Source: Acidimicrobiaceae bacterium | Lineage (GTDB): Bacteria; Actinomycetota; Acidimicrobiia; Acidimicrobiales; Palsa-688 | DNA length: 39,619 bases | Assembly (NCBI GenBank): GCA_030838045.1 | Contig: JAUTXN010000141.1 | Location: forward strand, 1-39,619 | Reading direction: 5' to 3' | Part shown: piece by piece, positions 23,580 to 31,804 of the stretch | Layout: each line of letters begins with the position of its first letter | How positions within the stretch are numbered: the first letter of the stretch is position 1 | Made by a program: the position numbers and the translations under genes | The notes under the pieces: model-generated | What the model was told of the DNA's origin: nothing | What the model saw: only the letters and a program-made list of their open reading frames with translations | Databases searched by the model: none

Positions 23580-24895
23580 GGGGTACCGGCGTCGGCCGGC
23601 TGCGGCTCGTTAGGTTCGCGCCCCTCACGCTCCGGTTCCGGCTGCACCCGCATCGGCTCCGCCGGTTCCGGTTCCCCCCGCATCGGCTCCGCCGGTTCCA
23701 GCTCCCCCCGCGCCGGCTCCGCCGGCTCCGGCTCCCCCCGCGTCGGCTCCGCCGGTTCCGGTTCCGGTTCCGGTTCCGTCGGTTCCGGTTCCGGTTCCGG
23801 CTCCGCCGGTTCCTCCGGCATCGGCTCCGCCGTCGGAGCAGGCTCACGGCCCGCCCGGCGGCGCGCCGGCGGCCACGACTCGACCAGCGCCAGGACGAAG
23901 ACGAGGGCGATCGTGGCGTAGGCCGCGCCGCCCACTCCGTAGAGCCGGAATCCGATGAGGCCGACGATCAGCACCAGCGCCGGTCCGACTCGGACGGTAC
24001 GACGGTCGACCCGGCGCCGGACGACCAGTATTTCGACCAGTTGCACCGCGACGAGCAGCCCCGCCACGGTGGCGATCACGGTCTTGTCGGTGTCGGCGGC
24101 CGCCAGCAGTACCGCCGGAAGGCCCCCGAGGATTGCGCCGAGAAGGGGCACGGCGCTGAGCGTCCCGAGAATCAGCCCGAGGATGAACGGGGCGGGCAGG
24201 TCGAGCAGGTAGAAGGCGAGGGTGCCCACCGCCGTGACCACGATCACCTGCGCCAGCGTGATGAGTACGTAGTTTCGGGCGCGGGTAGAGGCCCGCGAAA
24301 ACGCCCGGGCGAACTGCGCCTTGCGATCAGGATCGCTGATCTGATCCAACGCCCCGGCCAGGAAACGCGGCCCGTAGCCGAGGAAGAACAGCAGGAGCAC
24401 ACCGTTCACGAAATACACTGGTGCGGTACCGGCGGCTTTCGACACCGCCGCACTGGCACTGAATCGTTTGTCGATTTCGGCGACGAACGAGTTCACCCGC
24501 TCGGCCAACCGGAACTGGGCCGCCACTTCATAACGCCGCTCGAGTTGGACGGCGGCCGATGGAAGCGATGTGCGGACGTGGCCCACCTCGGCCCGCAGGC
24601 TGGCCATGATCCCGAGCCAGGTCCCCACACCGATGATCATCACGGCGAGGATCGTGACCAGTAGCGCGATGCCCCGGCGCATCCATTTGTCGAGCGCGTC
24701 GATGATCGCGGAGAGCAACCAGGCCACGATGAGCGTCGCGAACGCCCAGCCGATGGTGCGCCGGGCCGCCACGAACACATTGCCCGCGACGATCGCCGTT
24801 CCGATGGCCGCGATGACGAGCAGCGTCGAGCCGAGCGTTGGCTTGACGCGCAGTGTGCCAACCGGAGCCGGTTCGGCTGGGTCGTCTCCGGACAC
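23567..24895 (-). CDS. AI-2E transporter (UPF0118) family permease with Pro/Glu repeat tail
   Basis: A 442-residue membrane protein of the AI-2E/PerM family: paired N-terminal helices, a soluble middle region (about 105-165), then helices including LDLPAPFILGLILGTLSAVPLLGAI, the family's signature loop. The family includes exporters of autoinducer-2 and ion transporters, so the substrate is open. From about residue 345 a Pro/Glu/Arg-rich tail appears, much of it four 10-residue repeats and EPEPEP runs, which is unusual for the family. GTG 24895 starts 6 bases after a TACTGT shared with the divergent permease. The stop overlaps the convergent gene at its 3' end by 13 bases. Confidence 0.85.
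   Translation of the reverse strand: MSGDDPAEPAPVGTLRVKPTLGSTLLVIAAIGTAIVAGNVFVAARRTIGWAFATLIVAWLLSAIIDALDKWMRRGIALLVTILAVMIIGVGTWLGIMASLRAEVGHVRTSLPSAAVQLERRYEVAAQFRLAERVNSFVAEIDKRFSASAAVSKAAGTAPVYFVNGVLLLFFLGYGPRFLAGALDQISDPDRKAQFARAFSRASTRARNYVLITLAQVIVVTAVGTLAFYLLDLPAPFILGLILGTLSAVPLLGAILGGLPAVLLAAADTDKTVIATVAGLLVAVQLVEILVVRRRVDRRTVRVGPALVLIVGLIGFRLYGVGGAAYATIALVFVLALVESWPPARRRAGREPAPTAEPMPEEPAEPEPEPEPTEPEPEPEPAEPTRGEPEPAEPARGELEPAEPMRGEPEPAEPMRVQPEPEREGREPNEPQPADAGTPQVA
23641..23808. repeat. 30-bp and 6-bp tandem repeats in permease tail
   Basis: Four consecutive 30-bp units (23641-23760) each encode ten residues of the AEPxRGEPEP type; GTTCCG hexamers (23761-23808) follow and encode EPEPEP. 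The change of period within one tail suggests repeated slippage. Confidence 0.85.
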
Positions 24896-24900
24896 CGGTC

Positions 24901-24907
24901 TACAGTA
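24901..24907. promoter_or_regulatory. shared palindromic -10 for two divergent leaderless genes
   Basis: TACAGTA reads TACAGT on the plus strand and TACTGT on the minus strand. Each hexamer ends exactly 6 bases before a start codon: ATG 24913 (plus) and GTG 24895 (minus). One seven-base site would therefore serve as the -10 of both permease genes, and only one polymerase could use it at a time. Confidence 0.55.
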
Positions 24908-24912
24908 ACCCG

Positions 24913-26031
24913 ATGGCCGTGCCCGACCCTGGGAGTCCGAGGACCCTGGTGCTCGAACCGCAGGCGTTCGCCTATATCGTCGGAGGCCTCCTCCTGAGCG
25001 CCGCGGTGTTCGCGGTGTTCCGGGCCGCTGCCTCGGCGATCACCACCATCGCGGTGGGCGTGATCCTGGCCCTGGCCCTGGATCCGGTCGTTGCGACCGT
25101 CCGCCGGCGATGGGGCTGGCGACGCCCGCACGCCGTTCTGTTCGTGATGGGTGGGGTGTTCACACTGGTCGCACTGCTGGTCGTGGTCATGGGGCCGAAG
25201 GCCGCCAACCAGGCCCGCAAACTGTCCTCCGATCTCCCAAAGACCGTCCGCCAGTTCTACGACCTACCCGCGGTCGGGCCCTGGTTGCAACACCACGATG
25301 CTGCGGGCAAGGTCGACGACGCGGTTCAGAAGCTGCCGTCGCAGATAAGCGACCAGAGCATCACCACGACCGTGGAACGGTTGATCGGTGGTGTGCTCTC
25401 GGCCCTGCTGGTGGTTACCGTCGCCTTGGCCGTCCTCCTCGACGGTGAATACCTGATCCTCCTGGTGCGCCGGCTCCTGCCGGTGAAATGGCTCGACCGG
25501 GCCGATGAGGTCGGGCGGGTGTTCTATGTCGCCATCGCCCACTATTTCGGTGGATCACTCGCCGTGGCCGCCCTCATGGGGGTTGTGGTGCTCACGCTGT
25601 GCCTGTCGTTCGGAATACCACTGGCACCGCTGGCCGCCATCTGGGCCATGTTCACCGACCTCATACCGCAGGTCGGCGGACTGCTCGGTGGGGCCCTCCT
25701 CGGCTTGCTGGCGCTCACGAGGGGGCCGTTCGTCTTCGTGGCCGTGGTGGGGCTGTACGTCGTCTACATGAACCTCGAGAACCACATCATCAGCCCCGCC
25801 ATCATCGGGCCCGCGGTCGACGTGACACCACCGACGACGATGCTGGCGGCGCTCATCGGCGGTGCGGCCGCAGGCGTGCCGGGGGCATTGGTCGCCACGC
25901 CGCTCGTCGGTGCCATGAAACAGCTCTACATGGAGTTCCGATGGGGCCGGAAGCCCTTTGTATCGGATTCGCCCAGCCTTTTGAGCCGGGCGCGAAGACT
26001 GGCGAGGCGGGGGCACGCTGAAGGTTCCTGA
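24913..26031 (+). CDS. AI-2E transporter (UPF0118) family permease
   Basis: A 372-residue integral membrane protein of the same family as its divergent neighbour, without the repeat tail. It has the signature region GIPLAPLAAIWAMFTDLIPQVGGLLGGALLG and the C-terminal NLENHIISPAIIGPAVDVTP that is strongly typical of the family, then a basic cytoplasmic end. The start is ATG 24913, 6 bases after TACAGT and without a Shine-Dalgarno. Divergent duplication or a two-subunit transporter are both possible; sequence similarity between the pair is low outside the family motifs. Confidence 0.88.
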   Translation: MAVPDPGSPRTLVLEPQAFAYIVGGLLLSAAVFAVFRAAASAITTIAVGVILALALDPVVATVRRRWGWRRPHAVLFVMGGVFTLVALLVVVMGPKAANQARKLSSDLPKTVRQFYDLPAVGPWLQHHDAAGKVDDAVQKLPSQISDQSITTTVERLIGGVLSALLVVTVALAVLLDGEYLILLVRRLLPVKWLDRADEVGRVFYVAIAHYFGGSLAVAALMGVVVLTLCLSFGIPLAPLAAIWAMFTDLIPQVGGLLGGALLGLLALTRGPFVFVAVVGLYVVYMNLENHIISPAIIGPAVDVTPPTTMLAALIGGAAAGVPGALVATPLVGAMKQLYMEFRWGRKPFVSDSPSLLSRARRLARRGHAEGS

Positions 26032-26111
26032 ATTGGCCGTTCGGAGGTGACCGCTGGACCACCCTGCGACCGAACGCCACCCTGAAGGGACAGCCCATCA
26101 GGAGGTACATC

Positions 26112-26696
26112 GTGTCGACCAGCACAACACCCACTGCGCTTCGGCCATGGCAGGGAACCGTGCACGCCAGCATCATGCGAGTCACTGTCGACGTGGTGGA
26201 AACGGTCCAGTACGACAATGGCCAGTTCACGCGGAGCAACCACGTGGTCGGTGGCCTCAGCTCGCAGGCCATCGTGCAGCTCGACGACCAGGCCCGACGC
26301 GACCTGCTCTCGGAGCTGCAAACCGAACTGAGCACCGCGCCCCCCGGGGCCGACGTCGAGGCGCTGAAGGTATTCGTCGACGTGCTGGAATCGTCGCTCC
26401 AGCCCACGCCTTCGCATCGCTTCGATGCCGCTCGCTTCGGCCCGATCACCAACGACGAGTCGACCGGGACACTGTTCGGTCATCTGGTCCTCGGCGTAGA
26501 CACGGCCGCCACGGTGCACGACCGGGCCCACCGGCTCAACTATGAGCAGCATCCGGTTGTGCTGCCTCCGGGGAAGTACCGCACCTTGTCACCGGCCGAC
26601 CGGGCGTCGCTGGCAGAAGCGCTGCGGACCCGTCCTCCCGACGACGCCCGGTGGCAGCAGATCCGCGCCGACGCCGAGGCACCACACTCCGACTGA
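26112..26696 (+). CDS. hypothetical protein
   Basis: A 194-residue soluble protein from GTG 26112, preceded by a good AGGAGGT. No signal peptide, membrane helix or domain that I recognise. It is moderately acidic, with a beta-like N-terminal part (VHASIMRVTVDVVETVQYDNGQ) and a helical C-terminal part rich in Arg/Asp. It lies 80 bases after the permease and 53 before the crotonase on the same strand and could be co-transcribed with the permease. Confidence 0.7.
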   Translation: MSTSTTPTALRPWQGTVHASIMRVTVDVVETVQYDNGQFTRSNHVVGGLSSQAIVQLDDQARRDLLSELQTELSTAPPGADVEALKVFVDVLESSLQPTPSHRFDAARFGPITNDESTGTLFGHLVLGVDTAATVHDRAHRLNYEQHPVVLPPGKYRTLSPADRASLAEALRTRPPDDARWQQIRADAEAPHSD

Positions 26697-26734
26697 TCGG
26701 GCGGCGGTTCCCCGCCGGGGCGAGGGTCGGCCAC

Positions 26735-26740
26735 TACTGT
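26735..26740 (+). promoter_or_regulatory. probable -10 (TACTGT) of the crotonase gene
   Basis: TACTGT ends 6 bases before GTG 26747 and 9 before ATG 26750, without a Shine-Dalgarno; another leaderless-type arrangement. Confidence 0.42.
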
Positions 26741-26749
26741 CTTCGGGTG

Positions 26750-27511
26750 ATGGTCGACTACCTGGTGGCCAACCGTGTGGCGGTCATCACGATCGGGCGG
26801 CCCGAGGCTCGCAACGCCGTCGACGGCGCCGTGGCGACGGGGATCGAGAACGCCATCGACCGCATGGAGGCCGACCCCGAATGCTGGGCCGGAATCCTCA
26901 CCGGCGATGGTCCGGTGTTCTGCGCCGGGGCGGACCTGAAAGCCATCGCCTCGGGCCACGCCGCGGGCCTGCGGACAGAGCGGGGCGGCTTCGCCGGGTT
27001 GGTCAGCCGGGAGCGGGCCAAGCCGCTCATCGCGGCGGTGGACGGGCCGGCACTGGCGGGCGGTTTCGAGATGGTCCTGGCCTGCGACCTGGTCGTGGCG
27101 TCGCGCCGCGCCGTCTTCGGGCTGCCGGAGGTGAAGCGTTCCCTGGTCGCGGCGGGGGGCGGCCTGTTCCGCCTTCCCCGCACGGTCGGCCCGAAGGTCG
27201 CCATGGAGCTGATTCTTACGGGTGACCCCATCGCGGCCGAACTGGCCTACGAGCTGGGCCTGGTCAACATCCTGGTCGACCCGGGCGAGGCCCTCGAAGG
27301 GGCCCGGTCACTGGCGGCGCGGATCGTCGCCAACGCCCCCCACGCGGTGTGGGCCAGCCGCAGCGTCGCCGCCCAGGCGATGAGCGAGGACGACGTCACC
27401 CTTTGGAGACTCACCGCCGATGCCTTCGCCAAGGTGGGCAAGACCGACGACTTCGTGGAAGGCCCAAGGGCATTCATCGAAAAACGCCCCGCCAAATGGC
27501 AGGGCCGCTGA
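26750..27511 (+). CDS. enoyl-CoA hydratase/isomerase (crotonase) family protein
   Basis: A 253-residue crotonase. The oxyanion-hole segments FCAGADLKA and GPALAGGFE and both acidic residues that match the catalytic pair of enoyl-CoA hydratase (E107 in GGFEMVLACD, E127 in GLPEVKRSL) are present, so hydratase activity is plausible. Length is typical. It acts on acyl-CoA in the cytoplasm; chain-length preference is not visible. ATG 26750 or the immediately preceding GTG 26747 is the start. No other beta-oxidation gene is next to it, and the convergent Nudix gene lies 113 bases away across a gap in which I see no clear terminator. Confidence 0.88.
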   Translation: MVDYLVANRVAVITIGRPEARNAVDGAVATGIENAIDRMEADPECWAGILTGDGPVFCAGADLKAIASGHAAGLRTERGGFAGLVSRERAKPLIAAVDGPALAGGFEMVLACDLVVASRRAVFGLPEVKRSLVAAGGGLFRLPRTVGPKVAMELILTGDPIAAELAYELGLVNILVDPGEALEGARSLAARIVANAPHAVWASRSVAAQAMSEDDVTLWRLTADAFAKVGKTDDFVEGPRAFIEKRPAKWQGR

Positions 27512-27624
27512 GCACCGCCCACTCCCGTGGCGTTCTCGGGCTTTGACGGCGCGGTAGCGCTGGTTGACCCTCCACAACGCCATCGCCGCAGATCGCCAGA
27601 GGTCGGGCGGGAATCCGGCCTCGG

Positions 27625-28032
27625 TCAGGCGAAGGTGGGGAGAATGCCGTGCTCGTGGAGGAATTCGGCCAAGCCCTCGACCAGCGGCAGCGAGGCCACG
27701 TGGACCAGGGGGATCCACGCCGCCTCGGCCGCGTCGTCCCCGGCGCGCGGCGGGTCGGTGGAGAGCACCGTGACCATGAAGTCGAGGATCAGGTAGTGGT
27801 GGTCGTCGCTGATGCGTTCCACCCACCCGACGAACTGGTCGCACATCGCCTCGAGGTTGGTCTCCTCGGCCAGTTCGCGCACGACCGCCTCGGCCAGCGT
27901 CTCGCCTCGTTCGACCCGGCCCCCCGGGACCGACCAGCGGCCACCCGCCGGGCCATGGCCGCGGCGGATCATCAGGAGCTGGTCGTCGGCCACCGCGAGG
28001 GCGCCGACACAGACCTCGGGGCGATCAGGCAT
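27625..28032 (-). CDS. Nudix hydrolase
   Basis: A 135-residue single-domain Nudix protein with a full Nudix box, GGRVERGETLAEAVVRELAEE, giving the metal-binding REXXEE helix. It hydrolyses a nucleoside diphosphate linked to another group; substrate not evident (MutT-like and NADH-type members share this form). Start ATG 28032 overlaps the GNAT stop by 8 bases, so the two genes are coupled. Confidence 0.88.
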   Translation of the reverse strand: MPDRPEVCVGALAVADDQLLMIRRGHGPAGGRWSVPGGRVERGETLAEAVVRELAEETNLEAMCDQFVGWVERISDDHHYLILDFMVTVLSTDPPRAGDDAAEAAWIPLVHVASLPLVEGLAEFLHEHGILPTFA

Positions 28033-28501
28033 CGCCTTTGAGCCGCCGGTGCATGACGAGCAGCCGGGCGGTGAAACCTGATTCCTCGAAGAAGTTCTTG
28101 GTGGCCCGGGCGCCCGGCAGGGCGAGGGCGTCGGCCCCAGAACAGCCATGTTCCTCGAACCAGGCGATGACCAGGTTGGTCATGGCCTCCCCCACCCCGA
28201 CGGAACGAGCATCCAGCTCGACGAACAGGTCCTCGATCACCCCCAGCCGTTCGCCGTCGGGAAGGTCGTCGACCCGGGCGGCGGCGTAGCCGATCACGAA
28301 GTCGTCGATGGTCCCGACCCATACGGTGCGGTCCGGGTCGCCTATCTCGCGGTGCAGTGACTGCTCGACGGGGTCGCGCCAGGCCTCACGGAGGAACAGG
28401 AGGCTGGCGCCCCGGAACTGGAGGAGCTCCTCCTTGGCCTGCAGGTACAGCTCCGCCAGCCGGGCCACGTCGTCGGCCGTGGCCAGCCGCGCCCCCTCCA
28501 C
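28025..28501 (-). CDS. GNAT-family N-acetyltransferase
   Basis: A 158-residue GNAT fold: an N-terminal helix pair (ATADDVARLAELYLQAKEEL), the central VIEDLFVELDARSVGVGEAM in which R-x-x-G-x-G binds acetyl-CoA, and the C-terminal ATKNFFEESGFTARLLVMHRRL. Acceptor unknown. GTG 28501 begins 4 bases after the stop of the upstream gene, and the 3' end overlaps the Nudix gene, so this is a three-gene operon. Confidence 0.85.
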   Translation of the reverse strand: MEGARLATADDVARLAELYLQAKEELLQFRGASLLFLREAWRDPVEQSLHREIGDPDRTVWVGTIDDFVIGYAAARVDDLPDGERLGVIEDLFVELDARSVGVGEAMTNLVIAWFEEHGCSGADALALPGARATKNFFEESGFTARLLVMHRRLKGDA

Positions 28502-28505
28502 CGGC

Positions 28506-29177
28506 TCAGGACCGCCCGGTCTGGAGCTGTGCGATCTTGGTCAGGATTGTGCGCCGGCCCCGGCCTGCGGCCTCGTACGTGCGGACCGCCTCAAGTTCGG
28601 GCGGGGCCAAGCCGGCCAGGCGTTGCACGACCTGCGATGCCGAGAGTGAGTCATAACCGGGGATGGCCAGCTCGGCGCTGTCGAGGACGAAGCCGTCGGC
28701 CGCCGAGACGCCGTGGCCACCGTTGGCCGAGAGCGGGGCGGGATCCAGCCGGAAGCCCGCCCCCCCCAGAGGCCCGTCCGTTGCGACCTCGTGGTCGTCC
28801 GGGGCGGGCGCATCGTGGCCGGAATCGTCGGCGGCGACGTTGCGGCCGAGGTCCTCACGGGCCTCCTGGGCGGCCCGCTGGCGGGTCTCAGGGGCGGCCA
28901 TCGGCGGCTCCTGGGCTACGGGCGCCGTGGCGCGGGCGTCGGGCGGAGGCGGTCCGGGGAGCAGACCGAAGCTCACGAGGGCCTCGGAGACCACCTTTTG
29001 ACCGTGGCGGCTGGCGTGTTCGCCGACCATCTTGGCGATACCGACTTGGTGGCCGACGCGGTTACGGCCGTTGACCACCCAATCGGGAATGGCGTCCTTG
29101 GCAGCCAAGGCCAGCCCCACCGGGCCGAAGAACGCCAGGTCGAGGACCTGCTTGATGGGTGATCGGTCGTGGCTCAC
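28506..29177 (-). CDS. uncharacterised protein with C-terminal PxYDSLS helical domain (DUF8129-like)
   Basis: A 223-residue protein with three parts: an N-terminal half (about 1-75) with a hydrophobic helix LDLAFFGPVGLALAAKDAIP, a long Pro/Ala/Asp-rich disordered middle, and a C-terminal 45-residue helical domain IPGYDSLSASQVVQRLAGL to RRTILTKIAQL. The latter resembles a small domain found at the end of many actinobacterial proteins (I believe DUF8129; recalled from memory). Function unknown. First gene of the operon with GNAT and Nudix. GTG start with no clear Shine-Dalgarno. Confidence 0.68.
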   Translation of the reverse strand: MSHDRSPIKQVLDLAFFGPVGLALAAKDAIPDWVVNGRNRVGHQVGIAKMVGEHASRHGQKVVSEALVSFGLLPGPPPPDARATAPVAQEPPMAAPETRQRAAQEAREDLGRNVAADDSGHDAPAPDDHEVATDGPLGGAGFRLDPAPLSANGGHGVSAADGFVLDSAELAIPGYDSLSASQVVQRLAGLAPPELEAVRTYEAAGRGRRTILTKIAQLQTGRS

Positions 29178-29207
29178 GTCGGGTCTCGGTACGTCACCTT
29201 ACGGAGG

Positions 29208-29714
29208 TCAGACGCAGTCCCGGCAAACCATGGCGTCGCGGTCGGCCAACTGGCTGGGATGCTTCACGAGGAAGCACGACTGGCACACGAACTCGCCCGG
29301 CTGCTTGGGCAGCACCTTGAGGGGGCTGTCGGGGCGGTCGTCGCTGTCCGGGGAATCCTCGTCGTCGTCATCCTCGTCGTCGGCCACGACCAGCCGTTCC
29401 TTCAGGATCACGTCCAGGCTGGCCTCGACGTCGTCGGAGTCGGCTTCCTCCTCGTCGTCGTCTTCTTCTTCCTCTTCGCGCACCGGCGCCACGTGCACCG
29501 GTCGGGGCGGCTCGGCCAGGACGACATCCACCTCGTCCAGCACCTCGTCGTCGAGGACCTCGTCATCATCATCGTCGTCGAGCGGCTCGTCATCGAGGTC
29601 GACCTCGTCGAGATCCCCGTCCAGATCTTCCAGTTCTGCCTCGTCGGGATCCTCAGGAGCCTCGCCGTCGTCGGAGGGGAGATCCTCGTCGAGGTCGTCG
29701 TCTGCCTTGCCCAT
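29208..29714 (-). CDS. DUF4193 acidic zinc-ribbon protein
   Basis: A 168-residue, extremely acidic protein: the first 125 residues are mostly Asp and Glu, and the last 35 form a zinc-ribbon-like end with CQSC and CRDC pairs (EFVCQSCFLVKHPSQL). This C-terminus is the DUF4193 signature common in actinobacteria. Role unknown; acidic tails with a zinc ribbon suggest protein or RNA-polymerase contacts, but that is a guess. ATG 29714 is chosen because AAGGA sits 5 bases upstream; ATG 29720 lacks space. TATCAT at 29744-29749 is a possible -10, giving it a promoter separate from the mce operon. Confidence 0.85.
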   Translation of the reverse strand: MGKADDDLDEDLPSDDGEAPEDPDEAELEDLDGDLDEVDLDDEPLDDDDDDEVLDDEVLDEVDVVLAEPPRPVHVAPVREEEEEDDDEEEADSDDVEASLDVILKERLVVADDEDDDDEDSPDSDDRPDSPLKVLPKQPGEFVCQSCFLVKHPSQLADRDAMVCRDCV

Positions 29715-29794
29715 TCGCATCCTTCGGCCGCGGTCGGTGCGGGATGATAGGCCGACCCGAGTGGGCTTGGGGACACGGGCGGTGAGTTACCCGG

Positions 29795-30535
29795 TCAGGG
29801 GGCCGGCGGAACGGTCGTCGTAGCCTGCGGAACGGGGGTTCCATCGGCGCCCGAGCTGGCCCCGCCGCCGGTGTCAAAGGTGGCCTGGACATCGTCCACC
29901 CGCCAGTGCCCCGCCACCTTGAGCAGGGTCAGCTGGACGTAGGGCTCCAGCGAATGGGTCCCGGTCAGGCTGGTGACGGTGATCTGGGCCAGGACGACGG
30001 TCGTGGCCTTACCGGCGTCGACCGGACCCACCCAGACCCCTTGGATGGAGCCGGTCCCCCGGTTGTGCTCGGCGATGTACGCCTGTTCGAATCCCGTGAA
30101 ACCGGACTCGAACTGGTTCTGGAACGAGCCCGTGGAGTTGGCCAGGACCGATTTCTTCCAGACGTCGAGGTGCTGGTAGTCGTAGGAGGTGAGCGCCGCG
30201 ATGGTCTTGCCCGAGACGTCGCGCAGTTCGGTGGTGCGGTCCCGTTCCGCCTGGAGGGCGCTGCGCTGCTGAAGAGCCACGACGGCGAACACCAACGCCG
30301 CCAGGGCGAGGACCACGCAGCCGACCAGTGACCATCGCGCCGCCAGGCTGCCCGAGGCGGGGACGAGGACGGTTTCGGTGCGGTCGGCGGCCGGGACGGC
30401 TGGTTCGGGGTCGAGCGGCTCGGCCGACAGCTCGGCGAATGTCGCCTCGACCTCAGCCGCCTCCTCGGAGGGGGTGGTGCTGGCGGATCGCCCGATGATC
30501 GTCCCACCGGCGCGTCCGCTCACCGGTTCGGTCAT
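29795..30535 (-). CDS. Mce-associated membrane protein
   Basis: A 246-residue single-pass protein: a cytoplasmic disordered N-terminus, one transmembrane helix (about 71-94, WSLVGCVVLALAALVFAVVAL), then an extracytoplasmic cystatin/NTF2-like domain (TSYDYQHLDVWKKSV to GHWRVDDVQATF) and a Pro/Thr tail. This layout is that of Mce-associated (Mas/Mam) proteins that stabilise Mce complexes. Its ATG overlaps the mceF stop (ATGA), which places it in the operon as the last gene. Confidence 0.85.
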   Translation of the reverse strand: MTEPVSGRAGGTIIGRSASTTPSEEAAEVEATFAELSAEPLDPEPAVPAADRTETVLVPASGSLAARWSLVGCVVLALAALVFAVVALQQRSALQAERDRTTELRDVSGKTIAALTSYDYQHLDVWKKSVLANSTGSFQNQFESGFTGFEQAYIAEHNRGTGSIQGVWVGPVDAGKATTVVLAQITVTSLTGTHSLEPYVQLTLLKVAGHWRVDDVQATFDTGGGASSGADGTPVPQATTTVPPAP

Positions 30536-31797
30536 GGCGCCGACCGCGGCATCCGCCCGCGAGCTGCGACCGCCAGGGCGAACAGGACCACGCACACGCC
30601 GGTGACGGCATCGGCGGCCGGCCCGGGAAGATCCCCGGAAAGGAGGGTGAACCGGGCCGAGATGTTGGTCGGCCGGTAGTCGGCGGCCACGGGGCGCAGC
30701 GCGCTGGTGCAACTCGGGATGGCCGCCGGGGCGGGGAACGTGTGGACCGGGTTGTACAGCACCGCCGGGTTGTTGCTGTTCAGCGTCAGGCCGACCCGAA
30801 GCCATGCCCCCTTCAAGCCCGTACCCGAGGGACCCGAATCGAAGTCCACGCTGTCGTTGATGCCCGCGAACGCCTTGGGGCCGACGTCGAGCAGGGTGCT
30901 CAACTCCTTCAGCTTCCTCGGCGTGGACGTGAGGTCGAGCACGGGGTTCAGGCCCTTCAGGGTGCAGTCGAGGTTGCCTTGGGCAGCGGCCACCAAGTTA
31001 GCGACGGACAGGAAGAGGGGGTTGGCGGTGTCCAGCAGGTGGTTGGTGGTGGGCTGGATGGACTGGAGCGTGGCCGCCACCTGGGTCAGGTCCACCAACG
31101 ACTGGTCGAGCGAGCCCCGGTGCTCCGTCACGGTGTGCACCAGCTTGGTGCTGTTGGCGAGCAACTGGTCGATGGCGCCCGTCCGGGTCACCAATGCGCC
31201 CGAAAGGCGGTCGCCCGACTGGATCAGCGAGCGCAGCGAGTCGGAGGTCCCCGCCAACGCCACCGAGAGGTTGGCCACCAGCGACTGGAGCTGGTCCGCG
31301 GGGATCGATTTCAGCAAGCCGGTCGCGGACTGCAGCAGCTCGGAGAACTGCACCGGCGTGGTGGTGTAGCCGAACTCCGGGTGGGCGTCGTCCTTGTGGG
31401 CCGGGATCTTGAACCCGGTCTGGTAGTAGGGCCCGTGGTTGCCGGTGTAGCCCGCGGGCGGCTGGAAGTTGATGTACTGCTCGCCGATGGTCGACTTGAG
31501 ATCAAGATGGGCGACCGACCCCTCGGGGATGAACCGGCCTTTGATCATCGCCAGGCGCACGACGGCCCCGCCGTCGGCCGGGTCGCGCGACACGCTCGAA
31601 ACCTCGCCGTAGGGGACGCCCAGGTAGTCGACCTCGTCGTGGGCCACCAGCCCGTTGGCGTCGGTGAAGGCGGCGCTCAGCTGGTAGGGGTGGGTGATCT
31701 CACCCACGGTGATGACGGCCCGGGTGGCCTCGAAGAGCAGCACTGCGAAGAGCAAGACGAAGAAGATCAAGTTGAGCCGGACCCGGGCCCTCCTCAC
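30532..31797 (-). CDS. mceF: Mce family protein, position F
   Basis: A 421-residue Mce protein: one N-terminal transmembrane helix (LNLIFFVLLFAVLLF), an MCE domain (about 40-120, with YLGVPYGEVSSV and STIGEQYINFQPP), a long helical region that forms the hydrophobic lipid tunnel, and a Cys pair in the C-terminal part, followed by a second hydrophobic segment (VTGVCVVLFALAVA) near the end. With the YrbE permeases it imports lipids or sterols. GTG 31797 follows the mceE stop by 7 bases; its stop overlaps the Mce-associated gene. Confidence 0.9.
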   Translation of the reverse strand: MRRARVRLNLIFFVLLFAVLLFEATRAVITVGEITHPYQLSAAFTDANGLVAHDEVDYLGVPYGEVSSVSRDPADGGAVVRLAMIKGRFIPEGSVAHLDLKSTIGEQYINFQPPAGYTGNHGPYYQTGFKIPAHKDDAHPEFGYTTTPVQFSELLQSATGLLKSIPADQLQSLVANLSVALAGTSDSLRSLIQSGDRLSGALVTRTGAIDQLLANSTKLVHTVTEHRGSLDQSLVDLTQVAATLQSIQPTTNHLLDTANPLFLSVANLVAAAQGNLDCTLKGLNPVLDLTSTPRKLKELSTLLDVGPKAFAGINDSVDFDSGPSGTGLKGAWLRVGLTLNSNNPAVLYNPVHTFPAPAAIPSCTSALRPVAADYRPTNISARFTLLSGDLPGPAADAVTGVCVVLFALAVAARGRMPRSAP

Positions 31798-31804
31798 TTG
31801 AGAC

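Noticed and set aside
22444-23847. Arg-rich minus-strand frames opposite the RGG-like gene and across the permease-tail repeats
   Set aside because: Products of repeat DNA read in other frames; no start signal or domain.
27512-27624. Possible small gene or RNA between the crotonase and Nudix genes
   Set aside because: No start with ribosome site, no stable hairpin with T-run and no recognisable structure; treated as an empty convergent gap.
29032-29823. A Ser-rich plus-strand frame opposite the DUF4193 gene
   Set aside because: Complement of Asp/Glu codons; the minus strand ends in the conserved DUF4193 Cys pairs.
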